Assembly: GCF_900604485.1 (NCBI RefSeq)
Contig: NZ_UWOP01000001.1
Coordinates: forward strand, 1,163,501 to 1,227,500
Length of the DNA stretch: 64,000 bases
Direction of reading: 5' to 3'
From: Enterococcus mediterraneensis
Lineage (GTDB): Bacteria > Bacillota > Bacilli > Lactobacillales > Enterococcaceae
Made by a program: the position numbers and the translations under genes. Within the stretch, counting starts at the first letter, position 1. The number at the start of each line of letters is the position of its first letter. Shown here in pieces: positions 26,184 through 35,592 of the stretch. The notes beneath the pieces were generated by a model. The model worked only from the letters and a program-made list of their open reading frames with translations, made no database searches and was not told where the DNA came from.

Positions 26184-28745
26184 TCAGACATCCAGCATCA
26201 CATCTTCTACCAATGTCGGACCGCGATTTTTCCCCCGTCCGATCAAAAGCAGCAGCTGCAAGGAGACCAGATAGAAACTGCCTCCTTTGATATAAGCAAA
26301 ATAACTGCTTTCCCAATGTTCCACATAACGCTGTTTGCCGGCGACATTCATTTGGAAGCTGTAGAAAGTACCGTACTTGTAAATGACATTCATGATCCGT
26401 TCTTCGATAGAAGCAAAAGGGCTGTCTCCCACATGGGCAAAGGGCGCCATGCCTAAATCAGCCAATTCATAGTCTTGATTCTGCCACTCTGTCAGCATCT
26501 TCAACACTAGATAATTGGAGATCTCAGCCGGTTCGCCCTCTTTGATCCGTAACAGATCATAAGAGACCCAATTGCGATCGATAGGCTGTTCAGTAATAAA
26601 TCCGACAATCTCTTGTTTTTTTCGAACGATACCGATACCGCTTTTCAGCAAGTACTCTCTGGTAAAACGACCGCTGCCGAAATATTTTTCTTTATTGCCT
26701 TTCAGCCAATCCTCCGAGATTTCTTTGACATCAGCAAACAATTCTTCCGGTAATTTTTGATAATAGGTAAAATGATAGTCCTGACGTTCAAAATGTTTGA
26801 TGCACGCTTCTTGTTCAAAAGAATTATCCCGCAAGATGACTGTTCCTGTCTCACCGATTTTTGTGAATTGGAATCCCAAATCATGCAGCAAGACGGCGTA
26901 ACGTTGACTGATCTTGTAAAACGCCAATTGATACCCCAGCAGATCGGCTTCTTTGATAAACGCCAATGTCGCTTCTTCCCATAATCGTTCATTACCAATA
27001 GGACGCCCCAAAACAAAACAACGATTGCCTTTGATCTGATAGCCGAATACCAGTTCATCTTGCCCTTCTTTTTGGTAATAGAAATATTGATACCCCGGCA
27101 ATCTCAAACGATGGCTGGAACGAGTACCGCCATAACGGGACAAAAGCGTCAAGAAACGGTTCTCGTCCCATTCTGTACCCAGCTCTTTTTCTGTCGTCGT
27201 CAGATAGCGATACAACGCTAATAATGTCATTAATGATACCGCCAGTCCCACTAGACCTGAGAACCAGATATCTTCAGAAGGAAACAAAAAGAAATGTTCC
27301 CCTAAGATCTGATTGTTCCACCATTGCCCGCTATGATAGCCGGCGACAGCGTAAACGATGAACAAACAGCCGAACAAGCAGCCGTCAAACAACAGCGCTC
27401 CCCAAGAATAAACGAATTTTTCCCGATAGAATTCATGCCGCGCCAGCCAAACGATGGCCAGGATCAAACAATAAACCACCATCAGCCGCAAAGAGCGGGT
27501 TTGAGAAATAGTATTGATGATACCAAACAGCAAAAGCAAAATCGTGGGAAAATATGCTCGTCTGACTTTAGCAAAAAGCGCCCGTGCCAATCCGATCAGT
27601 AAAAATCCTACCAATAAGTTCAATGACTGATCCAAAAAGTTAAAAGAAAACGGCAGAATAAATTCAAAAAAACGGCTGATATTGGATAGATTGGTAACAG
27701 TCGACAGCAACACCATCATGATACCGGCAAAGTACACTGCCAAGACAACGATATTATGAGCGATCCGCTGTAAAAAGATCCGCGGCAGATTGTCGAAAAA
27801 ACGGTTCAGTTTCACGCTGGTTTGAGTCAAAAATAAAACCAGTCCGCTTAAAAACGGGACTAAATAATAAAAGAGACGATAATACAACAGCCATACAACA
27901 GTTTGATCTTGCGCTAAACCGATCTGGCTCATTCCTAAGATCATTAGAACATCGAATGTCCCCATCCCGCCAGGTACCATCGTCAGCATCCCGATCAATG
28001 TCGCGATCAAAAACATCGGCGCCACATGATTCAGGGAAACTTGCAGATCCATCAGATAACCGATACTTAAAAATACCGCTAAAGCTGCCAGCCATTGAAA
28101 AAATGAGGTGCTTATCAATATGAATACTTTTTTAGGAAACAATTCAGCAAATAATTTTTTACGCCGCAAATAACTGAAAATCACTAGAAACGGCGTATAG
28201 AGACTTCCTGCCGCCAGCCAGATCCAATAGCTGCGGTAAAAGGTATCTCCTTGGAATATAAATAAGGTCACCAATAACATCAGGGCCAGTAATGATAACC
28301 CGCTAAGCATGAAAAGAGCGATTTTCGAGACTGTCGCTAAAATCTTTTTGCGATCCATCCCTTTACCATAAAAGTTAGCTCGCAAGCTGGCTCCGATGAT
28401 CCCGCCGAAACCTGCCAGATTATTGATGGTATTAGTAGTCCAAGCAGCGATCAGCCACTCTTTACGAGGCATTTTGGGTTTGCCCGCCGCTTCTAATGTC
28501 TGAATAGCGATCCAATCATAGCCTAACATCGGAAGGATGCCCAATAGTCCGATCAGTGCCATCCATACCAATGTACTGGTGTTTTGTTCTTTCATCGTCG
28601 AAAAAACATCTTCCCAACTCATGCCGTGAGCGATATTGGCTACTTGGATACTGACGAAAATCAAAATCGAGCCAAAAAAGAGCAGGCGCAAGAGGAAACT
28701 ATGGGCTTTGACCCATTGGATACATTGCTGGGTGAATTTTCTCAT
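26184..28745 (-). CDS. mprF: Phosphatidylglycerol lysyltransferase MprF
   Basis: An 853-residue membrane enzyme that adds lysine (or another amino acid) from aminoacyl-tRNA to phosphatidylglycerol and flips it outward. This lowers the negative surface charge and protects against daptomycin and cationic peptides. The N-terminal two-thirds has about 14 membrane segments (flippase). The C-terminal ~320 residues form the soluble synthase with EWDENRFLTLLSRYGG, YDLLRIKEGEPAEISNYL and DLGMAPFA. GGAGG precedes the ATG. Enterococci often have two mprF genes; only this one is here. Confidence 0.95.
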   Translation of the reverse strand: MRKFTQQCIQWVKAHSFLLRLLFFGSILIFVSIQVANIAHGMSWEDVFSTMKEQNTSTLVWMALIGLLGILPMLGYDWIAIQTLEAAGKPKMPRKEWLIAAWTTNTINNLAGFGGIIGASLRANFYGKGMDRKKILATVSKIALFMLSGLSLLALMLLVTLFIFQGDTFYRSYWIWLAAGSLYTPFLVIFSYLRRKKLFAELFPKKVFILISTSFFQWLAALAVFLSIGYLMDLQVSLNHVAPMFLIATLIGMLTMVPGGMGTFDVLMILGMSQIGLAQDQTVVWLLYYRLFYYLVPFLSGLVLFLTQTSVKLNRFFDNLPRIFLQRIAHNIVVLAVYFAGIMMVLLSTVTNLSNISRFFEFILPFSFNFLDQSLNLLVGFLLIGLARALFAKVRRAYFPTILLLLFGIINTISQTRSLRLMVVYCLILAIVWLARHEFYREKFVYSWGALLFDGCLFGCLFIVYAVAGYHSGQWWNNQILGEHFFLFPSEDIWFSGLVGLAVSLMTLLALYRYLTTTEKELGTEWDENRFLTLLSRYGGTRSSHRLRLPGYQYFYYQKEGQDELVFGYQIKGNRCFVLGRPIGNERLWEEATLAFIKEADLLGYQLAFYKISQRYAVLLHDLGFQFTKIGETGTVILRDNSFEQEACIKHFERQDYHFTYYQKLPEELFADVKEISEDWLKGNKEKYFGSGRFTREYLLKSGIGIVRKKQEIVGFITEQPIDRNWVSYDLLRIKEGEPAEISNYLVLKMLTEWQNQDYELADLGMAPFAHVGDSPFASIEERIMNVIYKYGTFYSFQMNVAGKQRYVEHWESSYFAYIKGGSFYLVSLQLLLLIGRGKNRGPTLVEDVMLDV

Positions 28746-28849
28746 TCAGTATTCCTCCTTTAACTAAATGTTATCTTACTTACTAGATTAATGCCACTAT
28801 AAACTGCTTTGCAATGGCTTAGATCCCTTGTCCGTCAATAAAAAGACCA

Positions 28850-28884
28850 GAAAAAAATCCCAAATCAGTTTCGATTTGGGATCG
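28850..28884 (-). terminator. Terminator after rny
   Basis: Minus strand ATCCCAAATC/GATTTGGGAT with TTTTTT after it. Confidence 0.9.
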
Positions 28885-28889
28885 TTGTC

Positions 28890-30446
28890 TTATTTGGCGT
28901 AATCGGTAGCGCGAGTCTCGCGAATGACCGTTACTTTGATATGACCAGGATAATCTAGTTCGTCTTCGATCTTCTTACGGATATCACGAACCAAACGTAC
29001 AGCCTCTAAATCAGAAATCTCTTCCGGTTTGACCATTACCCGTACTTCACGCCCTGCTTGGACCGCAAAGCTTGATTCGACGCCGGCGAAACTGTTGGAG
29101 ATATTTTCCAGATTTTCAAGTCGACGAATATAATTTTCTAATGATTCACTACGCGCTCCTGGGCGGGCTGCTGATAAAGCATCTGCCGCTGCTACCAATA
29201 CTGAGATGATCGAAGTTGCTTCGACATCACCATGGTGAGAAGCGATCGCATTGACGACTGTCGCGTTTTCTTTGTACTTCGCCGCCAATTCCGCACCGAT
29301 CTCAACGTGAGAACCTTCGATCTCGTGATCCAGTGCTTTACCGATATCGTGAAGCAGACCGGCTCTTTTGGCCAGCTGGATATCTTCACCTAACTCAGCT
29401 GCTAACACACCAGAGAGTTTCGCCACTTCCAATGAGTGGTTCAACACATTTTGTCCGTAACTTGTTCGGAAATGCAGACGTCCTAAAATCTTGATCAGAT
29501 CAGGATGCAAGGTATGAGCGCCAACTTCGAAAGCCGCTTCCTCTCCGTATTCACGAATACGTTCATCCATTTCTTTCCGGGATTTTTCCACCATTTCTTC
29601 AATACGAGCTGGATGGATCCGGCCATCTTGGATCAATTTTTCCAACGTCATTCGAGCGATTTCGCGGCGGATCGGATCAAAGCCTGACAACACGACTGCT
29701 TCTGGCGTATCATCAATGATCAGATCGATCCCTGTCAAAGTTTCCAATGTGCGGATGTTTCGACCTTCGCGACCGATGATGCGGCCTTTCATCTCATCAT
29801 TTGGCAGAGTGACTACTGAAACCGTCGTCTCTGACACTTGATCGGCAGCGCACCGTTGAATAGCCAGTGACAAAAGATTTTTCGCTTTACGGTCAGCTTC
29901 TTCTTTTGCCCGCTGTTCTGATTCTTTCACCATGATGGTCAACTCGTGATTCAATTCTTCTTCTGTTGACTTCATGATCACTTCTTTTGCTTCATCTCGA
30001 GACAATGCAGCGATTCGTTCAAGCTCTTGCTGTTGCCCGTCGATCAATTTTTCAACTTCTTTTTCTCGCTCGTCAATTAATTGTTGTTTCGCACTAAGTT
30101 TTTCTTCTTTTTCTTCCAGTGAGTGCTCTCGCTTTTCAATAGAGTCATCTTTGCGATCTAGCAATTGCTCTCTTTGAATCAAGCGATTTTCTTGGGATTT
30201 TAATTCAAGTCTGCTTTCTTTCAACTCACTTTCAATTTCTGACCGATATTTCTGATTTTCTTCCTTAGCTTCTAACAATGCTTCTTTTTTCAGAGTTTCC
30301 GCTTCTTTACGAGCACCTTCCAAAATTCCGGTTGCTGAATTTTTAGCGCTGTCAATCTCTCTATCGTGACGAGATTTTGCTGCGAAATACCCTAATCCAA
30401 GGCCGACAATTAAACCGATGATAGCGAGGAGAATAGTAAGTCCCAT
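28890..30446 (-). CDS. rny: Ribonuclease Y
   Basis: A 518-residue membrane-anchored endoribonuclease that starts bulk mRNA decay and processes some operons. The N-terminal membrane helix ([20 protein letters not shown]) is followed by a long charged coiled coil (about 25-200), a KH domain with [15 protein letters not shown], and an HD domain with [10 protein letters not shown]. The ATG at 30446 is chosen since GGAGGTGG lies 5 bases before it; the length then equals the family norm. Confidence 0.96.
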   Translation of the reverse strand: MGLTILLAIIGLIVGLGLGYFAAKSRHDREIDSAKNSATGILEGARKEAETLKKEALLEAKEENQKYRSEIESELKESRLELKSQENRLIQREQLLDRKDDSIEKREHSLEEKEEKLSAKQQLIDEREKEVEKLIDGQQQELERIAALSRDEAKEVIMKSTEEELNHELTIMVKESEQRAKEEADRKAKNLLSLAIQRCAADQVSETTVSVVTLPNDEMKGRIIGREGRNIRTLETLTGIDLIIDDTPEAVVLSGFDPIRREIARMTLEKLIQDGRIHPARIEEMVEKSRKEMDERIREYGEEAAFEVGAHTLHPDLIKILGRLHFRTSYGQNVLNHSLEVAKLSGVLAAELGEDIQLAKRAGLLHDIGKALDHEIEGSHVEIGAELAAKYKENATVVNAIASHHGDVEATSIISVLVAAADALSAARPGARSESLENYIRRLENLENISNSFAGVESSFAVQAGREVRVMVKPEEISDLEAVRLVRDIRKKIEDELDYPGHIKVTVIRETRATDYAK

Positions 30447-30536
30447 TAGATCCACCTCCATACTATCTTATTAAATTATTCTGTAGTTTTTTGATAAACA
30501 TGAATGAATTAATTATCAATATGCCTACTTGCATAG

Positions 30537-30585
30537 GTGTGTTTACACACAACTTTATTCTAATGTTTGTCGTAAGCACTGTCAA
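30537..30585 (-). promoter_or_regulatory. Promoter of rny with a palindrome at +1
   Basis: A strong sigma-A promoter: TTGACA (30580-30585), 17 bases, TAGAAT (30557-30562) on the minus strand. At the expected start lies GTGTGTTTACACAC (30537-30550), a 6-bp-arm inverted repeat that may be an operator or a 5' stem. Confidence 0.75.
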
Positions 30586-30704
30586 CTTTTAATGAGAAAA
30601 CCCATGGAAACTATTTTTGTTAATACGACCCTTTTACTGAAGAAAGGTACAGGAGGACAAGTTGGCAACGTCTTTTTCTGCTCTATTTGCTGTCTTTAGG
30701 AACA

Positions 30705-30741
30705 AAAAATGACCGAATCCCCTTGAGAAGGACTCGGTCAT
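30705..30741 (-). terminator. Terminator after recA
   Basis: TGACCGAGTCC/GGATTCGGTCA stem on the minus strand (one G-T pair), then TTTTTTG. Confidence 0.88.
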
Positions 30742-30759
30742 AAGCAGCTTATTATTCTA

Positions 30760-31806
30760 TTATTCGTCTAGTGGCAATTCTTCTTGGGCTTCGGTTTCTT
30801 CAATGACAGTCGAACCATCACCGATACCATAAGCATCCCGAACCAATGCTGAAACTTCCGCCATCATTTCCGGATGTTCCTTCATGTAGTTCTTCGCGTT
30901 TTCACGACCTTGGCCGATCCGTTCATCATGGTAAGAATACCAAGACCCGCTTTTATCAACGATATCTTGTTCCACAGCCATATCCAGCAATTCGCCTTCT
31001 TGAGAGATCCCTTGACCGTACATGATATCGACTTCCGCTACTTTAAATGGCGGTGCAACTTTGTTTTTCACGACTTTGATCTTAGTACGGTTACCGATGA
31101 TATCGGTACCGGATTTTAATTGTTCCGCACGGCGGACTTCCAAACGGATCGTTGCATAAAATTTCAATGCTCGTCCACCTGGTGTCGTTTCCGGATTCCC
31201 AAACATGATTCCGACTTTTTCACGGATTTGGTTGATAAAGATCGCGATCGTTTTCGTTTTATTGATAGAGCCTGAAAGTTTCCGCAACGCTTGCGACATC
31301 AAACGAGCTTGCAAACCAACGTGAGCATCTCCCATTTCACCGTCGATCTCTGCACGAGGCACAAGAGCCGCTACGGAGTCGATGACCACGATATCTACGG
31401 CACCGCTAGAAACCAATGCGTCAGCGATTTCTAGCCCTTGTTCGCCGGTATCTGGTTGAGAAAGCAGCAAGTCGTCGATATTTACGCCTAATTTTTGTGC
31501 GTATTGAGGATCAAGAGCGTTTTCCGCATCGATAAATGCGGCCGTCCCGCCATTTTTTTGCACTTCTGCGATAGCATGCAGTGCAACAGTTGTTTTCCCT
31601 GAGCTTTCAGGACCGTATACTTCCACGATCCGGCCGCGAGGGAAACCACCTACACCAAGAGCCACGTCTAACGCCAAAGAACCGCTGGGAATCGTTGAGA
31701 TCTGCTGGTCGATTTTTTCTCCCAGCTTCATGATCGCCCCTTTACCATAACTTTTCTCTATTTTTTTTAATGCAGCGTCCAGCGCCGCTTTACGTTCATC
31801 TGCCAA
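30760..31806 (-). CDS. recA: Recombinase RecA
   Basis: A 348-residue recombinase for repair, SOS signalling and uptake of transforming DNA. Walker [14 protein letters not shown], the Glu in [10 protein letters not shown], loop L1 and the L2 region with [20 protein letters not shown], and an acidic C-tail (EEELPLDE-like) are present. The start is a TTG at 31806, 9 bases after AAGGAGG; a longer frame from 31842 has no ribosome site. It is cinA-recA paired, as in Streptococcus, where both are induced in competence. A LexA-like box is upstream. Confidence 0.97.
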   Translation of the reverse strand: MADERKAALDAALKKIEKSYGKGAIMKLGEKIDQQISTIPSGSLALDVALGVGGFPRGRIVEVYGPESSGKTTVALHAIAEVQKNGGTAAFIDAENALDPQYAQKLGVNIDDLLLSQPDTGEQGLEIADALVSSGAVDIVVIDSVAALVPRAEIDGEMGDAHVGLQARLMSQALRKLSGSINKTKTIAIFINQIREKVGIMFGNPETTPGGRALKFYATIRLEVRRAEQLKSGTDIIGNRTKIKVVKNKVAPPFKVAEVDIMYGQGISQEGELLDMAVEQDIVDKSGSWYSYHDERIGQGRENAKNYMKEHPEMMAEVSALVRDAYGIGDGSTVIEETEAQEELPLDE

Positions 31807-31854
31807 ACTGTTTATCCTCCTTAAAATTGAGCCAGTGTCCAATGCTAATGTGCT

Positions 31855-31919
31855 TTCTTACGTAAGAATATCATATCTTTTCTCAGAAGAAAAAGCAAGA
31901 AAAAGCGAACATATTTTCG
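31855..31919 (-). promoter_or_regulatory. recA promoter with LexA-like box
   Basis: TTGCTT (31893-31898), 17 bases, TATGAT (31870-31875) on the minus strand. Just before the -35, CGAACATATTTTCG (31906-31919) matches the Gram-positive LexA box CGAACNNNNGTTCG in 9 of 10 fixed positions. A perfect 14-bp palindrome TTCTTACGTAAGAA (31855-31868) covers the expected start point. Confidence 0.65.
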
Positions 31920-31923
31920 CATT

Positions 31924-33165
31924 TTATTTCTCTCTTAATAATTCCCTGCGCAATAAATCCAATCCCGCCATAACCGCGCTGTGACGGACATAGCGGCGAT
32001 CTCGAGTAAAATGATATTGTTGACTTTTCACACTCCAAGGAGTCGCTAATGCGATCCACACGGTGCCCGCCGGCTGTCCTTCCAATTCATCAGGTCCGGC
32101 TACACCTGTAAAGGACAACGCATAATCTGTTCCAGCTTTTTTCCGAGCGTTGTCCGCCATCACTTCCGCACATTCTCGGCTGACTGTGCCAAATTTTTCC
32201 AATAGTTTGCGATCAATCGCTAAAAAACGGCTTTTAGTGTCTAGCGAATATGTGACGAATCCGCCGGGAAAGACTGTCGATACACCGGCAACATCTCCTA
32301 ATGTCGCTTGGAACAATCCGGCCGTCAGACTTTCTGCCGCAGTGATCGTGCGCTTTTGTTCTTTCAATAATGAAACTACTACCTCGACCAGTGAATTTTC
32401 CTCGCCATATCCATAAAAATACTCGCCGACTCGTGCCATGATCTTGGCTTCAACTTCCGCCAGACGCTGTTGTGCGGTCTGTTCCTCCTCTGCTTTGACT
32501 GTCAGACGGATCGTGACTTCATTGGGTTTTGCGTAAGGTGCGATCGTAGGATTCGTTTGTTCCGCGATCAAATCCGCCAGCTTGGTCACTAAGTTAGACT
32601 CGCCGATCCCATAAAAACGCAACACGCGGGAGATCAAGCGGCCATTTTGCTGATATTTTTCTTGGAACAATGGTTTGACATAGCGTAAAAACATCGGCTG
32701 CAATTCGCTGGGAGGTCCCGGCAACAACAAGTAGTCGGTAGTCCCTTCATAAAAGATCCCCATGGCAAGCCCGGTATCATTCGGCAGTGCTATCCCCTCT
32801 TCAAAAACCAATACCTGACGTAAATTATTAGGCGTCATTTCTCGCTGCGCTTTTTGGAAAAAAGCCAATAATTGCTGATACCCTTTCTCATCTTGGATCA
32901 GTCGCTGACCAAGATGCTCCGCTGTGACATCTTTTGTGAGGTCATCGTCAGTGGGTCCCAACCCGCCGCATAAGATCACCAGATCACTGCGAAGTTCAGC
33001 GGTCTTCAAAGCCTCCTCTAAGCGCTGGCGGTTATCCCCGATGACACTGTGGTAATAAACCTCGATGCCTAATCCCGCCAGTTCCTCTGATAAAAAAGTC
33101 GCGTTGGTATTGACCACCTGCCCCAACAATATTTCTGTTCCGACAGCAATGATTTCTGCTTTCAT
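31924..33165 (-). CDS. cinA: Competence/damage protein CinA
   Basis: A 413-residue protein. The N-terminal MoCF-like domain (about 1-170) has [19 protein letters not shown] and [13 protein letters not shown]. The C-terminal CinA domain has [21 protein letters not shown]-like residues and [19 protein letters not shown]; this part is a nicotinamide mononucleotide deamidase in some species. In Streptococcus CinA brings RecA to the membrane during competence. AGAGGGG precedes the ATG. The motif 33181-33200 may provide competence-dependent transcription of cinA-recA. Confidence 0.93.
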   Translation of the reverse strand: MKAEIIAVGTEILLGQVVNTNATFLSEELAGLGIEVYYHSVIGDNRQRLEEALKTAELRSDLVILCGGLGPTDDDLTKDVTAEHLGQRLIQDEKGYQQLLAFFQKAQREMTPNNLRQVLVFEEGIALPNDTGLAMGIFYEGTTDYLLLPGPPSELQPMFLRYVKPLFQEKYQQNGRLISRVLRFYGIGESNLVTKLADLIAEQTNPTIAPYAKPNEVTIRLTVKAEEEQTAQQRLAEVEAKIMARVGEYFYGYGEENSLVEVVVSLLKEQKRTITAAESLTAGLFQATLGDVAGVSTVFPGGFVTYSLDTKSRFLAIDRKLLEKFGTVSRECAEVMADNARKKAGTDYALSFTGVAGPDELEGQPAGTVWIALATPWSVKSQQYHFTRDRRYVRHSAVMAGLDLLRRELLREK

Positions 33166-33180
33166 GAATATCCCCTCTAC

Positions 33181-33215
33181 TTCTATCTACGCAAATCCGC
33201 GCAGAATTTTTAAAT
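33181..33215 (-). promoter_or_regulatory. Candidate competence promoter of cinA
   Basis: Minus strand GGATTTGCGTAGATA with an A5 tract 15-19 bases before GCGTA. This is the same layout as the comGA upstream region (11521-11560). The core ends 18 bases before the cinA start codon. Confidence 0.4.
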
Positions 33216-33217
33216 AA

Positions 33218-33248
33218 AAGAAAAAAGTCCAGATAGAATCTGAACTTT
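33218..33248 (-). terminator. Terminator after pgsA
   Basis: Minus strand GTTCAGAT/ATCTGGAC (with G-T pairs) followed by TTTTTTCTTTT. It separates the ymf-rodZ-pgsA operon from cinA-recA. Confidence 0.75.
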
Positions 33249-33262
33249 ACTAAATTTGAATC

Positions 33263-33841
33263 TTACATCGATCCTTTGAACACTGCAGTATTTTTGGCAA
33301 AGTAATCGACACCTGAATAGATAGTGAAAATCAAGCAAGCATACAGCATGATTTGATCCAATGGCAATCCGATCAGTTGGAACGGCAAATTATTGATGAA
33401 CAATAAGATGATCGCTACCATCTGTGTTGCTGTTTTGATTTTTCCAGGCCATGCCGCCGCCATGACTTCTCCATGCTCTACTAACAACAGACGCAATCCC
33501 GTCACTGCTAATTCACGACAGACGATGATCGCTACCACCCAGCCCGGGGCTTTGTCTTGTTGGACCAGCAAGATGAATGCGGTCATAACCAGCATCTTGT
33601 CTGCCAATGGATCGGCAAACTTCCCAAAGTTTGTCACTAATCCGCGGGAACGAGCGATTTTTCCGTCCAGCCAATCTGTCAGACTGGCAACTGCGAAAAT
33701 GATCGCCGCCACCAAATGCGTCACCGGCAGCGTAACATCGCCGGCAGTCAGTGTTCCCCAATCAAAAGGGATTGCCAAGACCAAAATAAAAATAGGGATC
33801 ATGATGATTCTGATAACAGTTAATTTATTAGGTAAATTCAC
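33263..33841 (-). CDS. pgsA: CDP-diacylglycerol-glycerol-3-phosphate 3-phosphatidyltransferase
   Basis: A 192-residue membrane enzyme that makes phosphatidylglycerol phosphate, the entry to PG, cardiolipin and the MprF substrate. The CDP-alcohol transferase motif DGx2ARx8Gx3Dx3D is complete (DGKIAR...GKFADPLAD, about residues 58-80). Five to six membrane segments are seen. The start is a GTG at 33841, after AGAGGAG. pgsA is the gene often changed in daptomycin-tolerant Gram-positives; nothing unusual is seen here. Confidence 0.95.
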   Translation of the reverse strand: MNLPNKLTVIRIIMIPIFILVLAIPFDWGTLTAGDVTLPVTHLVAAIIFAVASLTDWLDGKIARSRGLVTNFGKFADPLADKMLVMTAFILLVQQDKAPGWVVAIIVCRELAVTGLRLLLVEHGEVMAAAWPGKIKTATQMVAIILLFINNLPFQLIGLPLDQIMLYACLIFTIYSGVDYFAKNTAVFKGSM

Positions 33842-33929
33842 ACAACGTTCTCCTCTCTGCTCTTTTATTTTACTTGAAGAACAGGGTTGTTTCCACTAAT
33901 CGCTACAGATTTGTTTGACAAACTGCAAA

Positions 33930-34844
33930 TTAGTCTTCTGCCTGTTGGTATTGGATCGTCAAATTGATATTTTTCCGTAAGGCTTCCAGATTAGGATCAG
34001 TAAAATCAAGATCTTGATCGTTGGCTTTAATCGACATATTGCCGCTGGCTCCCAAAATGATCGTAGCATTCTCGGCATTTTCCGGTAATGTCGTTGTTTG
34101 AGTCTCACCAGCTTGGACGGTATATTGATAGACATAACCGCCGTTGATAGTCACGCCCACCCAACATGGTCCTTGTGTACCGGTAAAGGACAATTCGATA
34201 GGACTTTCGGCATCAGTGATAGACATATTGGCTTCTGCTTGCGTATTGCTGTCCATCTTGATAGCCATCTTTTTCTCTTCAGAAGACTCCGTTGTTTCTG
34301 TTGTGCTTTCTTCTGTTTTTGAAGAACTGCTTTCGGCTTTGCTGGAGCTTTCTTTTGTTGAAGAATCAGCTAGCGAACCTTCCACCGTCACCGACGATTC
34401 CACGATCATCGGATCCGCATTGCGATCTTGCCAAGTCATATAAGCGACAAAACCGACGATCAATAATGCGATAAGACCCATCACGATCACCGGCAGCATT
34501 TTCTTCCATCGGCTGCTTGGTTCTTCCACGTGCAGTGATTTACGAGAACCTTGCACTGTCTCCGGTCTTGGACGTTTCGGCAGATCCGGCACGATGTCCT
34601 CTTTCCCATCTAAAACAGCCACCAGTCTATCGCCGTCTTCTCCTACTACGGCCGCGTATTGTTTAACAAACGCCCGCACGTAAAAAGCTCCCGGCAATTG
34701 ATCCAGATCGCCTCTTTCGATTGCTTCCAGATAACGCTTTTGGATCTTCGTGATCTGCTGCAGTTCGTCTAAAGATATATTTCTATTTAAACGGGCTTGT
34801 CGTAATCTTTGTCCAATAGTTGTTGCTTCGTTGGCCACTCCCAC
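33930..34844 (-). CDS. rodZ: RodZ-like cytoskeletal HTH membrane protein
   Basis: A 304-residue protein: N-terminal cytoplasmic HTH (LRQARLNRNISLDELQQITK, about 12-75), a single membrane helix (VIVMGLIALLIVGFVAYMTW, about 122-141), a Ser/Glu-rich stretch, and an outer DUF4115-type beta domain. This is the RodZ/YmfM layout, linked to MreB and cell shape; in ovoid cocci without MreB its partner would be the elongation machinery. The GTG at 34844 follows GGAG. It is cotranscribed with ymfI and pgsA. Confidence 0.88.
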   Translation of the reverse strand: MGVANEATTIGQRLRQARLNRNISLDELQQITKIQKRYLEAIERGDLDQLPGAFYVRAFVKQYAAVVGEDGDRLVAVLDGKEDIVPDLPKRPRPETVQGSRKSLHVEEPSSRWKKMLPVIVMGLIALLIVGFVAYMTWQDRNADPMIVESSVTVEGSLADSSTKESSSKAESSSSKTEESTTETTESSEEKKMAIKMDSNTQAEANMSITDAESPIELSFTGTQGPCWVGVTINGGYVYQYTVQAGETQTTTLPENAENATIILGASGNMSIKANDQDLDFTDPNLEALRKNINLTIQYQQAED

Positions 34845-34860
34845 ATCTTCTCCAGTCTAT

Positions 34861-35586
34861 TTAGTACAGCCAGCCGCCTGTTATCGGTAATGTGATCCCT
34901 GTAGTATATTGCGCATCTTCAGAGAACAAATAACTCACAGCTGCTGCGATTTCCTTTGTCATTGCTAATCTTCCTAATGGTATATCTTCTTTTAAGCCGG
35001 TCAATTCAGCTTCGGTCCAAGAACGGTTCATCTGGGTTGCCACAGCGCCAGGCGCGATACAATTGACAGTGATCCCCAATGTCGCTACTTCCTTCGCATA
35101 GGCTTTGACAAAACTCTGCTGCGCGCCTTTGACTGCACTGTAAACAGTCTCCATACTGCTGCCGGCGATTCCATAGACAGAACCGACAAAAACGATCCGC
35201 GAGTGCTCCGATCGCTGCAGCTTATCCTGCAAAGCTTTGATCAATAAAAGCGGTGTTTCCATATGGACTTTCCATAAACCGCTGATGTCTTCCAGACTAT
35301 GCTCTGTCAGCAAGCCGTATTTGGTATATCCAGAAGCGAAAACGATCCCGTCTACTTGAAATAATTGCTGTAAAAATGGCGGGATTTTCCGATGATCCAG
35401 CATATCTAAGGATACCATAAAAAAATCTTGCTGAGGATAGCCATTCTGTAAGTCGCTAACAAAATTTAATACTTTTTCTTCATGCTGATGATAGTGGCAA
35501 TAAAGGGACCAACCGTCTGCCGCTAAACGCCGGCAGACCGCTTCGCCGATATCCCCGCTGGCTCCCATCACTAAAGCGGTCTTCAT
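34861..35586 (-). CDS. ymfI: SDR reductase, YmfI-like
   Basis: A 241-residue short-chain dehydrogenase. The cofactor motif is MGASGDIG (TALVMGASGDIGEAVC), the catalytic Ser is in IVFVGSVYGIAG, and the Tyr-Lys pair is in YSAVK. In B. subtilis YmfI reduces the 5-aminopentanone group on EF-P Lys32; whether that holds here is inferred from position between ymfH and rodZ. The ATG at 35586 is preferred over a TTG one codon earlier. Confidence 0.85.
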   Translation of the reverse strand: MKTALVMGASGDIGEAVCRRLAADGWSLYCHYHQHEEKVLNFVSDLQNGYPQQDFFMVSLDMLDHRKIPPFLQQLFQVDGIVFASGYTKYGLLTEHSLEDISGLWKVHMETPLLLIKALQDKLQRSEHSRIVFVGSVYGIAGSSMETVYSAVKGAQQSFVKAYAKEVATLGITVNCIAPGAVATQMNRSWTEAELTGLKEDIPLGRLAMTKEIAAAVSYLFSEDAQYTTGITLPITGGWLY

Positions 35587-35592
35587 CAATGA

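Noticed and set aside
33393-33899. A 168-codon open frame opposite pgsA
   Set aside because: It mirrors pgsA codons, lacks a ribosome site and has no domain; it is a shadow of the real gene.
34270-34380. Low-complexity stretch in rodZ
   Set aside because: It encodes the Ser/Glu-rich linker expected in RodZ-like proteins.
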